Part shown: piece after piece, positions 34,565 to 44,582 of the stretch | Layout: each line of letters starts with the position of its first letter | Numbering within the stretch: the stretch's first letter is position 1 | Origin: Vitreimonas flagellata | Lineage (GTDB): Bacteria > Pseudomonadota > Alphaproteobacteria > Caulobacterales > Aquidulcibacteraceae | Length of the DNA: 64,000 nucleotides | Assembly (NCBI RefSeq): GCF_004634425.1 | Contig: NZ_SBJL01000001.1 | Span: forward strand, 1,089,001 to 1,153,000 | Reading direction: 5' to 3' | Position numbers and translations under genes: made by a program | Notes under the pieces: model-generated | Database searches by the model: none | Seen by the model: only the letters and a program-made list of their open reading frames with translations | What the model was told of the DNA's origin: nothing

Positions 34565-36142
34565 TCATTCCCACTCAATCGTGCCCGGCGGCTTCGACGT
34601 CACGTCGTACACGACGCGATTCACACCCCGGACTTCGTTGATGATGCGGGTGGCGGTGCGGCCGAGGAAATCCATGGAGTACGGGAAGAAGTCGGCGGTC
34701 ATGCCGTCGGTGCTCGACACGGCGCGGAGGCCGCAGACGTATTCGTAGGTGCGCCCGTCGCCCATGACGCCGACCGTTTTCACGGGCAGCAGCACGGCGA
34801 ACGCTTGCCAGATTTTGTCGTACAAGCCCGCCTTGCGGATTTCATCGAGATAAACCGCATCCGCCTCGCGCAGGATATCGAGCTTCTCGCGCGTGATCTC
34901 GCCCGGCACGCGGATCGCGAGACCCGGCCCTGGGAACGGATGACGGCCCACGAAAGTCTCCGGCAGCCCCAACTCACGCCCAAGCGCGCGCACTTCGTCC
35001 TTGAACAAATCGCGCAACGGCTCGACCAGCTTCATGTTCATGCGCTCGGGCAGGCCACCCACATTGTGGTGCGATTTGATCGTCACCGACGGGCCGCCAA
35101 TCGCCGACACGCTTTCGATCACGTCCGGATAGAGCGTGCCTTGCGCCAGGAATGCCGCGCCGCCGATCGACTTCGCTTTCTCCTCGAAAACATCGATGAA
35201 GAGCTTGCCAATGGTTTTACGCTTCACCTCCGGATCACTCACGCCCTCCAGCGCGCCCAAGAAACGCGCGCTCTCATCGGCATGGATCAGCGGAATGTTG
35301 TAATGATCGCGGAACAGCGACACGACCTGCTCGGACTCACCCTTCCGCATCAGGCCGTGATCCACGTACACACACGTCAGCCGATCGCCGATCGCTTCAT
35401 GGATCAGCACAGCCGCGACGCTTGAATCCACGCCGCCGGAAAGCCCGCAGATCACTTTGCCGTCGCCAACTTGCGCACGAATGCGCGCGATCGCTTCGTC
35501 CTTGAACGCCGCCATCGTCCAATCGCCTTTGAGACCGGCGATGCGATGCGTGAAATTGCGCAACAACTGGCCGCCGTCCGGCGTGTGCACGACTTCGGGG
35601 TGAAACATCGTCGTGTAAAAGCGACGCTGCTCGTTCACGGCGATCGCAAACGGCGCGTTCTCGCTGACGCCGACAACCTCGAAGCCTTCCGGCAGTTTCG
35701 TCACGCGGTCGCCGTGGCTCATCCACACTGGATAGCGCCCGCCCACGTCCCACAAACCTTCAAACAACGGCGACGCTTTTTTGATTTCGACATCAGCGCG
35801 GCCGAACTCGCGCGCGTGCCCGCCTTCGACGACGCCGCCGAGCTGCACGCTCATCGTCTGCTGGCCGTAGCAAATGGCGAGGATCGGCACGCCCATGTCG
35901 AACGCCTCTTTCGGCGCCCGTGGGCTGGGATCATCAAGCACGCTCGACGGACCACCCGAGAAAATGATCGCCTTCGGCGCAAAGCTTGCGAGCAGCGCGA
36001 CATCGACTTTGTTGTACGGGTGGATCTCGCAATAGACGCCATTCTCGCGCACGCGCCGCGCGATGAGCTGCGTAACCTGTGACCCGAAATCAATGATGAG
36101 AACGCGCTCGTGAGCCTGAGCGCTGGCAACCGGCTGAACCAT
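34565..36142 (-). CDS. guaA: GMP synthase (glutamine-hydrolysing)
   Basis: 525 residues. Class I amidotransferase domain with nucleophile Cys in [11 protein letters not shown] and the His/Glu pair in [10 protein letters not shown], followed by the ATP pyrophosphatase P-loop [12 protein letters not shown] and the C-terminal dimerisation part ending [10 protein letters not shown]. It converts XMP to GMP with glutamine and ATP, the last step of guanine nucleotide synthesis; the first specific step, guaB, is at 40.7-42.2 kb on the same strand. In many alphaproteobacteria the two genes are closer together. Confidence 0.98.
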   Translation of the reverse strand: MVQPVASAQAHERVLIIDFGSQVTQLIARRVRENGVYCEIHPYNKVDVALLASFAPKAIIFSGGPSSVLDDPSPRAPKEAFDMGVPILAICYGQQTMSVQLGGVVEGGHAREFGRADVEIKKASPLFEGLWDVGGRYPVWMSHGDRVTKLPEGFEVVGVSENAPFAIAVNEQRRFYTTMFHPEVVHTPDGGQLLRNFTHRIAGLKGDWTMAAFKDEAIARIRAQVGDGKVICGLSGGVDSSVAAVLIHEAIGDRLTCVYVDHGLMRKGESEQVVSLFRDHYNIPLIHADESARFLGALEGVSDPEVKRKTIGKLFIDVFEEKAKSIGGAAFLAQGTLYPDVIESVSAIGGPSVTIKSHHNVGGLPERMNMKLVEPLRDLFKDEVRALGRELGLPETFVGRHPFPGPGLAIRVPGEITREKLDILREADAVYLDEIRKAGLYDKIWQAFAVLLPVKTVGVMGDGRTYEYVCGLRAVSSTDGMTADFFPYSMDFLGRTATRIINEVRGVNRVVYDVTSKPPGTIEWE

Positions 36143-36247
36143 GTCCCGAAATGCAGTGCGTCGCGCGGGAAATCAATTCACCGCCACTGCAAATCGGCTC
36201 TGCGGGCTGCGGGCGCCCCTTGACGCTGGCCTGGTCGCGCCCACTTA

Positions 36248-36264
36248 TTGCGAATGATTCGCAA
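36248..36264. promoter_or_regulatory. Fur-like palindromic box
   Basis: TTGCGAAT-G-ATTCGCAA is a perfect 8-1-8 inverted repeat, with the AAT-N-ATT core of Fur boxes and the TGC...GCA ends described for alphaproteobacterial Fur sites. It ends 16 bases before the chosen start of the DUF2061 gene. Iron-dependent repression is inferred from the motif. Confidence 0.6.
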
Positions 36265-36280
36265 AAAAATGCATTCACCC

Positions 36281-36505
36281 ATGAAACTCGCGCTCAAAAC
36301 CGGCTCTTACTCGCTGATGCACCTCGTGGTGGCGATCGCCGTGACCTACACGATCACCCGCGATTGGCGCGCCGCCCTCGCCGTCGGCCTGATCGAACCG
36401 GCGGTACAGACAGCGGCTTTTCTCATACACGACCGGGTTTGGGCGAGGATCGAAGCTCGTAAACAGGCCGCCGCGCCAACCACCGCGCCAAGTAGTGCGG
36501 CCTAG
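36281..36505 (+). CDS. DUF2061 small membrane protein
   Basis: 74 residues from MKLALKTGSYSLMHLVVAIA. A start at 36248 (TTG) or 36254 would lie within the palindrome, so the ATG at 36281 is preferred; no good ribosome site is seen. Two helices flank the family signature WRAALAVGLIEPAVQTAAFLIHDRVW, which matches DUF2061 (hydrophobic helix, then a xxxxxHxRxW ending). Function is unknown. The Fur-like box suggests iron-linked expression. Confidence 0.85.
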   Translation: MKLALKTGSYSLMHLVVAIAVTYTITRDWRAALAVGLIEPAVQTAAFLIHDRVWARIEARKQAAAPTTAPSSAA

Positions 36506-36577
36506 CCCCTACCCGCCCCGGTTGCGCGAACTTATCCACAATGGTTAAGGTTCGTTCATTAAGGTGGGAGACGTCGC

Positions 36578-38116
36578 ATGGCCGACAGCGCAGCTTTCGC
36601 GCCGAGTCTGGATCAAATATTCGACGCTCGGCCGGATATTTTCCTCTCCTACTCGCGCACCGATACAAAAGTCGCTGGGGAGCTTGCGCGCGCGCTTGAG
36701 GCTGAAGGCTTCAAAGTCTGGTGGGACAAAGACATTCAATCAGGCACTGATTGGCGCAAGACGATCGAGATGAAAGTCGCGCGGGCGCGCTGTGTGTTGC
36801 TGATCTGGTCAAAGCGCGCCGAGAAGAGCTGGTGGGTTGCATACGAGGCCATCCTCGCGCAGCGCCAAGAAAAGCTCATCCTCACAAGCTTCGAAGACAT
36901 CGGCGCAGCGAGCCAATCGTGGGCGAAGGATTTGCAGTGCCGCCGCTTACGTCGCCCCGTGTTCAAAAGCTTCACCTCAACTGAGGCGTGGGGGCACCTT
37001 GTCCGAGAAATCAATATCAAGCGTCGACGATTGCCACGCTTCGAGTTTCGCGGCTGGCTTGGCGGGGGTATCGCGCACAAGGACGGCGCCACGTGCGTTG
37101 AGTTTCATCCCTTCGAGGAGAAAACTCTCCTTTCAACGGGGCGTGATGGACGCGCGATCCTTTGGAATGTCGATGCCGTCGCAGAATTGAAAACGCGCTC
37201 ACAAGAAGAAGGCGATGATATCGTCGAGGAAGCGGCTGCGCCGGGCGGCGACTTTAGCTTCAGCGAACTGGACGGTCGCACGCTCTGGAAGGGCGGGTTC
37301 AGCTCGGACGGCGATACAATATTTGTCGCCAGTGAGCGTGGCTCCGCACATGTTTTTCGTGGCCGGAGTTTCGGCAACAAGCTCTGCGAACTTGAGCAGC
37401 TCAAGCATTGCTTGCAGAATTTCGATCCCACCGCGCGACGAAACGCCAACAACCAATTTCACCTCGGCGTCATCGATACGGCCCTCGCGCCGGACAATAT
37501 TGCGCTCACGATTGCTGGCGGACGCGCGATTATGTGGCGTCTCGGCGCACCGCCAACGTTCATCAAGGAGGTCTATCTTCCGCAAATGGCGCGCGGGCGT
37601 TCCGTTGACTGCGCCTATTCGCCGGCGGCGGGCTGCTTCTTTGTGACGGACAGGCAAGGCGGCATCCATAGGATCTGGCTAGATGGGCGCCTCGATGCAA
37701 ATGCGCTCACACCGCGAAAGGCGCCTGGCGCGATCATGGCTCACGGTCGGATCAGCGCGCGATCGAATTCCGTCGGCGAGTTGATGACCGTCGCCTCCAC
37801 CAACCCGTCCGATCCACGACTTGACGTCTATACGCTTGAGGCGGGCAATTATGTCCGCCGCAATCGCAATGATATCCGCGCGGAATTTCCATTACGAAGC
37901 TTGGCGCTTCACCCGGAATCTCCTGTTGTGGCTGTGGCCACAGGCTATCGTCCAGCATTGTTCGCGTATGACGACGCCGAGCGCGTTGATATCGGCGTCG
38001 GCGGCTATCACAGCGCGCCACTGACCTATGTGGCGATATCTGGATCAGGTCGATATTTGGCGACGGCCAGCGATGATGGCTGCGTCGGCATTTGGGAAGA
38101 CACACTGCCCCGGTGA
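36578..38116 (+). CDS. TIR domain-WD40 beta-propeller protein, candidate NADase immune effector
   Basis: 512 residues from MADSAAFAPSLDQIF, with GGGAG before the ATG. TIR domain at about 18-150: PDIFLSYSRTDTKVAGELARAL, the GFKVWWDKDIQSGTDWR BB-loop region, and WWVAYEAILA with the candidate catalytic Glu90. A WD40-type propeller follows (ATCVEFHPFEEKTLLSTGRDGRAILW near 170-195, and LTYVAISGSGRYLATASDDGCVGIWED at the C-terminus). Bacterial TIR proteins with a catalytic Glu cleave NAD+ and act in abortive defence. No STAND module or partner effector gene is adjacent. It sits between rsmB-like and guaA genes, as in an inserted cassette. A role in defence is an inference. Confidence 0.87.
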   Translation: MADSAAFAPSLDQIFDARPDIFLSYSRTDTKVAGELARALEAEGFKVWWDKDIQSGTDWRKTIEMKVARARCVLLIWSKRAEKSWWVAYEAILAQRQEKLILTSFEDIGAASQSWAKDLQCRRLRRPVFKSFTSTEAWGHLVREINIKRRRLPRFEFRGWLGGGIAHKDGATCVEFHPFEEKTLLSTGRDGRAILWNVDAVAELKTRSQEEGDDIVEEAAAPGGDFSFSELDGRTLWKGGFSSDGDTIFVASERGSAHVFRGRSFGNKLCELEQLKHCLQNFDPTARRNANNQFHLGVIDTALAPDNIALTIAGGRAIMWRLGAPPTFIKEVYLPQMARGRSVDCAYSPAAGCFFVTDRQGGIHRIWLDGRLDANALTPRKAPGAIMAHGRISARSNSVGELMTVASTNPSDPRLDVYTLEAGNYVRRNRNDIRAEFPLRSLALHPESPVVAVATGYRPALFAYDDAERVDIGVGGYHSAPLTYVAISGSGRYLATASDDGCVGIWEDTLPR

Positions 38117-38118
38117 CC

Positions 38119-38568
38119 CTACCCCGCCCGCACATCAAGCGGTGCGAGCATGTTCACGGTCGAGCAATAGCCGACGGCCAGGCACAGCAGCAGGATCAGG
38201 ATCGTCTTGCCCCAGCCAGGCGTGTCGGGGTCGCCGCGTGCAAACACGAGTGCACCGGCGAGGGCCACGCAGATAAACAGCACGATCGCCATCAGCACTT
38301 TTTGGATCAACACCGTGCCGATGAAATCGGCAGTCGGCGCCAGGCCGTCGAGCCAGCGATCAACGTCGTCCAACGTGAAGCCGAACACCAAGCCCGCGAT
38401 CGTCAGCAGCCCGCCAACGACACAGAGCAACAAGAACAAAAACATGAGGCAGCCGCCGAGCGGGCTGCCGACGCGCACGCCGGCGGAGGCCTGCTCAAAC
38501 GGCGGAATGCGCCAGAAATTCGAGATGCGCCAAAGGCGGCCTAGAAATCTGCCTATGAAATCGAACAT
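38119..38568 (-). CDS. Hypothetical membrane protein, three helices
   Basis: 149 residues from MFDFIGRFLGRLWRIS; the longer frame to 38697 adds Cys/Arg-rich sequence without support, and GAGG precedes 38568. Three likely helices: LGGCLMFLFLLLCVVGGLLTIAG, FIGTVLIQKVLMAIVLFICVALAG and TILILLLCLAVGYCSTV. No recognised family. It is convergent with the TIR-WD40 gene (two bases between stops), so it may belong to the flanking core or to the same cassette. Confidence 0.75.
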   Translation of the reverse strand: MFDFIGRFLGRLWRISNFWRIPPFEQASAGVRVGSPLGGCLMFLFLLLCVVGGLLTIAGLVFGFTLDDVDRWLDGLAPTADFIGTVLIQKVLMAIVLFICVALAGALVFARGDPDTPGWGKTILILLLCLAVGYCSTVNMLAPLDVRAG

Positions 38569-38642
38569 GGCGCCTCGCAATTCTCGGCAAAATTCCACAA
38601 AGCGTAAACGAAGCACTAACCTAGATGTGCAATTATGTGAGC

Positions 38643-38897
38643 ATGGCACTGGTAACCGGCATCGAGGCAATCGCCCAGCCGCAAGGCGCGCCGTCACGCG
38701 ATCAGCGTGACGCGAACCAGCGCACGGCTGCCGAATTCGGCGCCGCGATCACGCAACGCGACCTCGTGCGCGAGCGTCATCGCGTCGATCCAGGTTCGGC
38801 CAGCGACAAGAAACGCGCCAGCGAGCGCTTCGCGCGCGAGCAGCAGGATTATCGGCGCGGCAAGCGCAAGGGCTTGCTGGTCGACGTCGAGGTCTAA
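38643..38897 (+). CDS. Hypothetical small charged protein
   Basis: 84 residues from MALVTGIEAIAQPQGAP. Strongly basic and acidic with a helical C-terminal half (ASDKKRASERFAREQQDYRRGKRKG). No membrane segment, no recognised family. Its stop overlaps the convergent rsmB-like gene by four bases. The composition is plausible for a real protein, but support is limited to the open frame and length. Confidence 0.5.
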   Translation: MALVTGIEAIAQPQGAPSRDQRDANQRTAAEFGAAITQRDLVRERHRVDPGSASDKKRASERFAREQQDYRRGKRKGLLVDVEV

Positions 38898-40198
38898 GCG
38901 CGCTTCAGGCCCGCTACGAAGAAGCCGTCACAGCCTGTGGTCAGCGGCGTCATCTGCACACCCACGCCACGATCGTGCATCGGCGTATCCGCATTCAGCC
39001 CTGCTTCCACGCCACGCGCCCTGAGTTCGGCGGTGCTCGTCGGCTCGAAGCCATTGCCGGCGAACGCGCGCACTTGGTCTTCGTTTTCTTCCGGTAGCAC
39101 CGAACACGTCACATAGATCAGCACGCCGCCGGGTTTCACGAGCCCAGCGCCCAGCGCCAACGCTTCGCGCTGCTCCTCAAGCCGCTTCGCCAGCGCGTTC
39201 GGCCGCAAGCGCCATTTCGAATCCGGGTTGCGCCGCCACGTGCCCGAACCGGTGCACGGCGCATCCACGAACACGACGTCCATCTTGGCGCGCAGATCTT
39301 CCAACGCATCTTTCGTCCGCATCGGCGCGCGGATCTGGACGTTGCGCACACCAGCGCGATCGGCGCGCTCCTTCACGGGCGCCAGGCGACGGCCATCGAC
39401 GTCGTACGCAAACACTTGGCCCTTGTTCTGCATCAGCGCCGCGAGCGCCAACGTCTTGCCGCCGCCGCCAGCGCACACGTCGGCGACTTGCATGCCTGGC
39501 TTGGCGCCGGACATTAGCGCCGCGATTTGGCTGCCTTCGTCCTGCACCTCGAACCAGCCTTTGACGAAGGCCTGCTCGGTCGCCCAGGGAAAATTGCGCC
39601 CTTGCGACCACGGAATGCGCACGCCTTCGCGCGTGTGGGGCGATGCAAGCGGCGGCTCTTTCAGCTTCGGGCTTTCGCTTAAAGCTTCGATCACCTTCTC
39701 GCGCGTGCTTTTCAGCGCGTTGGCACGCAGATCAAGCGAAGCAGGCGCAGCAAGCGCGGCGCCCTCTTCAGCGCGCGCGTCGGCGAACATGCGCGCGAAG
39801 CTTTCGTCCAACCATTCGGGATAGTCGCCGCGCACAAAAGCCGGCGCGCCATCGAGCGTCGCGCTCTCCAGTGCGGCGCGCTCCTTCTCCGTCGGCGGCG
39901 AGGGTGCGTGGGGATCGTTGTACGTGCTTTGCTCGATCTGCTCGACGCTCCAGCCAAAGCCCCAGCGCAGCGCGCCCCACACCCAGGCACGCGGATCGTC
40001 TTCGCCCATGCGCCAGGCGCTCGATTGCTTCCAGCGCAGCGCGCCGAACACGAGATCGCCAATCTCGGCGCGGTCCTTCGAACCGGCGAAGCGATGCGAC
40101 AACATCCATGCTTTCACCGCATCGGCGGCGGGTTGGCGTTGATTTTCGAGTGAGGTGAGAATTTCGATTGCCGCCTGCTGGCGAGCGCCGGGACGCAT
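38894..40198 (-). CDS. RsmB/NOP-family RNA m5C methyltransferase
   Basis: 434 residues from MRPGARQQAAIEILTSLENQ (alternative ATG five codons upstream). A helical NusB-like RNA-binding N-terminus (about 1-150) is followed by a Rossmann SAM domain: VADVCAGGGGKTLALAALM, the AYDVDGRRLAPVKERA segment, and the two cysteine motifs DAPCTGSG and TCSVLPEEN needed for 5-methylcytosine formation. RsmB methylates C967 of 16S rRNA. Its exact target here is inferred. It is downstream of guaB and a GNAT gene. Confidence 0.9.
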   Translation of the reverse strand: MRPGARQQAAIEILTSLENQRQPAADAVKAWMLSHRFAGSKDRAEIGDLVFGALRWKQSSAWRMGEDDPRAWVWGALRWGFGWSVEQIEQSTYNDPHAPSPPTEKERAALESATLDGAPAFVRGDYPEWLDESFARMFADARAEEGAALAAPASLDLRANALKSTREKVIEALSESPKLKEPPLASPHTREGVRIPWSQGRNFPWATEQAFVKGWFEVQDEGSQIAALMSGAKPGMQVADVCAGGGGKTLALAALMQNKGQVFAYDVDGRRLAPVKERADRAGVRNVQIRAPMRTKDALEDLRAKMDVVFVDAPCTGSGTWRRNPDSKWRLRPNALAKRLEEQREALALGAGLVKPGGVLIYVTCSVLPEENEDQVRAFAGNGFEPTSTAELRARGVEAGLNADTPMHDRGVGVQMTPLTTGCDGFFVAGLKRA

Positions 40199-40223
40199 GG
40201 GAGAACCCCTCAAAGGAAGCGCG

Positions 40224-40706
40224 TCATTCCGCGCCGATCAAGCGCTCCAGATAGCGCACGCTCTTGCCATTGGCGAGAGTGGCGCGGCCAATCTCACTGA
40301 ATCCAAGCTTGGCGTGAAACGCATCCGAGCCCGGATTGGGCGGATCAAAGTTAATCTCACATACGACGCGTTCATGCCCGGCGGCGCGCGCCGTCTCGAA
40401 CACATATTCATAGAGCGCCCGCGCCAAGCCTTTGCCGCGTGCGCTTTCGCTGACGACGATACGATCCACATAGGTGAAGCGCGGGTAGCGATCGCGAAAC
40501 CAATGGAAGTTTGGACTGCCATGGCTCGCGCTCTGATCAAAAATGATCGCGAACGCGTCGTTCTCGCCTGCGGCCACGCCCACGAACCATTCGCGCGACA
40601 TGACGTCCAGCCATGCGATATCGATTGGGCCAGTCTCGACTTCGTTCGCCATTCCGAGTGCAGTCACCCAGGCGTAATCGCCAGGCGTCAGCGCCCGGAC
40701 GCTCAT
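40224..40706 (-). CDS. GNAT-family N-acetyltransferase
   Basis: 160 residues. The acetyl-CoA binding segment VSESARGKGLARALYEYVFETARAAG is present, with the preceding beta-strand YVDRIVV. The fold is typical of GNAT proteins, including those that modify small molecules or proteins; the substrate cannot be predicted. It follows guaB with no intergenic base (guaB stop ends at 40707; this start is at 40706), so it is probably co-transcribed with guaB. Confidence 0.92.
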   Translation of the reverse strand: MSVRALTPGDYAWVTALGMANEVETGPIDIAWLDVMSREWFVGVAAGENDAFAIIFDQSASHGSPNFHWFRDRYPRFTYVDRIVVSESARGKGLARALYEYVFETARAAGHERVVCEINFDPPNPGSDAFHAKLGFSEIGRATLANGKSVRYLERLIGAE

Positions 40707-42203
<1,497 letters not shown>

Positions 42204-42911
42204 TCACGCAGGCGGTTTGCGGCCCTGCGCCACGACATAGATTTCAGCGCTCTCCGCCCGGCTGGCGGGCGGCTTAGCGTGTTTCACGGTGCTGAACGCC
42301 TGCTTCAGCCGCGCCAGCAGCGCGCTGTCGAGGCCGCCTTGGAAGGCTTTCGTCACGAACGTGCCGCCGGGGGCGCAATGATCGATGGCGAATTCGGCGG
42401 CGGCTTCGGCGAGCGCGCCGGTGCGGATTTGGTCGGTGCGCTGGTGACCCGTCGTGTTGGCCGCCATGTCGGAGAGCACGATATCGGGCTGGCCGCCGAG
42501 CGCTCCCATGAGCACGCCGGGCGTTTCCGGTGCGAGCAAATCCATTTGAAACAGGATCGCGCCCGGCAACGGTTCGATCGGCAAGAGGTCAACGCCCACG
42601 ACCTTTAAGGCGCCGCGTGCAACCGCGACCTGCAGCCAGCCGCCCGGCGCCGCGCCCAGATCAATCACGCGCGCGCCGCGCTTCATGAAATGAAATTGCT
42701 CGTCGAGTTCGATCAGCTTGTAGGCGGCGCGGGCGCGATAACCTTCGGCGCGCGCCTTAGCGACATAGGGATCATTCAATTGCCGCTTCAGCCAATTGCG
42801 CGAGCTTTCCTTGACCTTCTTGTTTTTCACGCGCGTGAACATCTGGCGGTCGCCGCCGCCGCCAGCAGGTTTGCCCGTCCAACGACGCTTCGGTTCTTCT
42901 TCGTCGCTCAT
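42204..42911 (-). CDS. rlmE: 23S rRNA (uridine-2'-O) methyltransferase RlmE (RrmJ/FtsJ)
   Basis: 235 residues. Rossmann fold with the catalytic tetrad pattern: Lys in RAAYKLIELDEQFHF, the glycine loop VIDLGAAPGGWLQVA, Asp in VLSDMAANTTGHQRTD, and Lys in TFVTKAFQGG. It methylates U2552 of 23S rRNA, completing 50S maturation. A Lys/Arg-rich N-terminal extension of about 40 residues is longer than in E. coli and common in alphaproteobacteria. Its start overlaps the stop of the ppx/gppA gene by four bases. Confidence 0.95.
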   Translation of the reverse strand: MSDEEEPKRRWTGKPAGGGGDRQMFTRVKNKKVKESSRNWLKRQLNDPYVAKARAEGYRARAAYKLIELDEQFHFMKRGARVIDLGAAPGGWLQVAVARGALKVVGVDLLPIEPLPGAILFQMDLLAPETPGVLMGALGGQPDIVLSDMAANTTGHQRTDQIRTGALAEAAAEFAIDHCAPGGTFVTKAFQGGLDSALLARLKQAFSTVKHAKPPASRAESAEIYVVAQGRKPPA

Positions 42912-43948
42912 GCTGCGCCCTTCTGCGCCATGAGCCGCATCAGCACGCCTTCGCGCAAGCCTCTGTCTGCAACGCGGATGCGAGTCGCCGGCCAGACGCG
43001 GAGTACGGCATCCAGAATGGCGCCGCCGATCACCACAAGGTCAGCGCGGTCCTTGCCAATGCAAGCGTTGGCGGCGCGCTCTTCGCGCGTCTGCGCAAGC
43101 AGCTTCGCTATGGTGGCGCGACAATCGGCGACGTCGAACCACATGCCGTCCACGCGTTGACGGCTATAGCGCGGCAGATCGAGATGAACGCCTGCAAGGC
43201 TCGTCACCGTGCCGGACGTGCCGATGATGTGGCCGCGGCCTTCGGCAAAGGCTTGGCGCAGATGCTGCACGTCGCCGATTTTGAGCACCGCCTCCGCAAG
43301 CCGCTCCACGAGCGCGTCGTACCAAGCGTGTTGATCCGTATCGGGCTCGGGCTCCTCCTCCGCGAGCGTGACCACCCCCATCGGCGAGGTGCCCCAGGAG
43401 AGGATCGGCGCTTCCAGCCCGCCCTTCAGGACGGCCTGCGGCGAGACCCAAGATATCTCCGTCGAGCCGCCGCCAATATCGACGATCATCGCATGCTCGG
43501 CCTCGTGCTCGAGCAAGCTGGCGCAGCCGAGCACGGAGAGCTTGGCTTCCTCTTCCGCGCTGATGATCTGGAAATCGAGGCCGAGGTCTTTGCGCACGCG
43601 ATTGAGAAAAACTTCGCCGTTCGCCGCTGCGCGGCACGCCTGGGTCGCCACACAGCCAATCGCCACCGGCGAACGCGCTTCGATGCGCTCTGCGCACGCG
43701 ACCAACGCTTGATAGGCGCGCGCCATAGCGCTTTCGCTCAGGCGACCAGTATGTGCGAGGCCTTCGCCCAGGCGCACAATGCGCGAGAAGCCGTCGACCA
43801 CGCGCAAGCCGCCCGCACCATCAGGCGCGGCCATCAGCAGCCGACAATTGTTGGTGCCCAGATCGAGCGCCGCATAAAGCGGCGCACGCGATCGTGGGCC
43901 GGGGCGCCTGTCGCTTCGCGACGGCTGCGCCCGCCTATCCTTGTTCAT
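42908..43948 (-). CDS. Ppx/GppA family phosphatase
   Basis: 346 residues. An ASKHA ATPase fold with YAALDLGTNNCRLLMA and MIVDIGGGSTEISWV, the two phosphate loops of exopolyphosphatase and pppGpp phosphatase. It is shorter than Ppx (no C-terminal HD-like domain), so it is likely a GppA/Ppx2-like enzyme acting on pppGpp or short polyphosphate. It is the first gene of a coupled pair with rlmE, a known alphaproteobacterial order. Confidence 0.92.
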   Translation of the reverse strand: MNKDRRAQPSRSDRRPGPRSRAPLYAALDLGTNNCRLLMAAPDGAGGLRVVDGFSRIVRLGEGLAHTGRLSESAMARAYQALVACAERIEARSPVAIGCVATQACRAAANGEVFLNRVRKDLGLDFQIISAEEEAKLSVLGCASLLEHEAEHAMIVDIGGGSTEISWVSPQAVLKGGLEAPILSWGTSPMGVVTLAEEEPEPDTDQHAWYDALVERLAEAVLKIGDVQHLRQAFAEGRGHIIGTSGTVTSLAGVHLDLPRYSRQRVDGMWFDVADCRATIAKLLAQTREERAANACIGKDRADLVVIGGAILDAVLRVWPATRIRVADRGLREGVLMRLMAQKGAA

Positions 43949-44196
43949 TTTAACCGTTCCGGCGGCGCAGCGTTACCTGCCCGCGAATTGCCATTTCAGC
44001 CGCGATGGTAACCCAATCCGGCGCGCGCGACACTGGTTTTGCCTGGTTTTCGCCCCGTTCGGCGGCCCTAGCGCCCGTTTCGACACACATATTCGTGTTT
44101 CGGGAGCCTGCCTGGCGCCAATCCTTGTTGGCCGCGTTACTCCTACCTACGTTACCTCTGCGAGAGATTTCAGAGGAGGTTTAGAAGGAGGAGAAA
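43949..44196. other. 248-bp intergenic region upstream of hspQ, no gene seen
   Basis: This is the divergent space between ppx/gppA and hspQ. I see no open frame with coding character. It should hold both promoters. I did not find a convincing heat-shock sigma element by eye. A very strong ribosome site (two purine-rich AGGAGG-like stretches) is just before the hspQ ATG. Confidence 0.5.
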
Positions 44197-44523
44197 ATGC
44201 AAAACGAAGCCAAATTCTCCATCGGCCAAGTTGTACGTCACAAGCTATTCCCGTTTCGCGGCGTAGTGTTCGACGTCGACCCGGAATTTTCCAACACCGA
44301 AGAATGGCTGCAGGCCATTCCAGAACCGGTGCGGCCGAAGCGTGATCAGCCCTTCTATCACCTGTTCGCCGAAAATTCTGACAGCCATTACGTGGCTTAC
44401 GTCTCCGAGCAGAACCTCGTCGCCGACGATACGGGCGAGCCGGTCGAGCACCCGCAGATCGAGCTTCTGTTCGATGAGACGGACGAAGGCGGCTACAAAT
44501 TGAGGCCAGAAAGCCTCAACTAA
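44197..44523 (+). CDS. hspQ: Heat shock protein HspQ (YccV-like, DUF525-like hemimethylated-DNA-binding fold)
   Basis: 108 residues. It shows the whole HspQ signature: AKFSIGQVVRHKLFPFRGVVFDVDPEF, the RPKRDQPFYHLFAEN segment and HYVAYVSEQNLVADDTGEPVEHP. HspQ is a small cytosolic chaperone-like protein that acts as a specificity enhancer of Lon protease. GGAGG lies in the strong ribosome site before the ATG. It is monocistronic, with its own terminator. Confidence 0.95.
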   Translation: MQNEAKFSIGQVVRHKLFPFRGVVFDVDPEFSNTEEWLQAIPEPVRPKRDQPFYHLFAENSDSHYVAYVSEQNLVADDTGEPVEHPQIELLFDETDEGGYKLRPESLN

Positions 44524-44539
44524 TCGGCCCGCCATCAAG

Positions 44540-44582
44540 GGCGCCGGCAGCTGTCACCCGCGGCTGCCGAGCGCCTGTTTTT
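44540..44582 (+). terminator. Intrinsic terminator of hspQ
   Basis: Stem GGCGCCGGCAGC pairs with GCTGCCG-A-GCGCC (one bulged A) around a loop, followed by TGTTTTT ending at 44582. It overlaps the stop of the convergent astB gene by two bases. Strong rho-independent terminator. Confidence 0.88.

Noticed and set aside
36248-36280. Alternative starts (TTG at 36248, ATG at 36254) for the DUF2061 protein
   Set aside because: They fall inside the perfect palindrome that looks like a regulatory box, so a start at 36281 is more likely.
36578-38116. TIR-WD40 as part of a multi-gene STAND or Thoeris-like system
   Set aside because: No neighbouring ThsA-, STAND- or protease-like gene is present, so only a solitary protein is supported.
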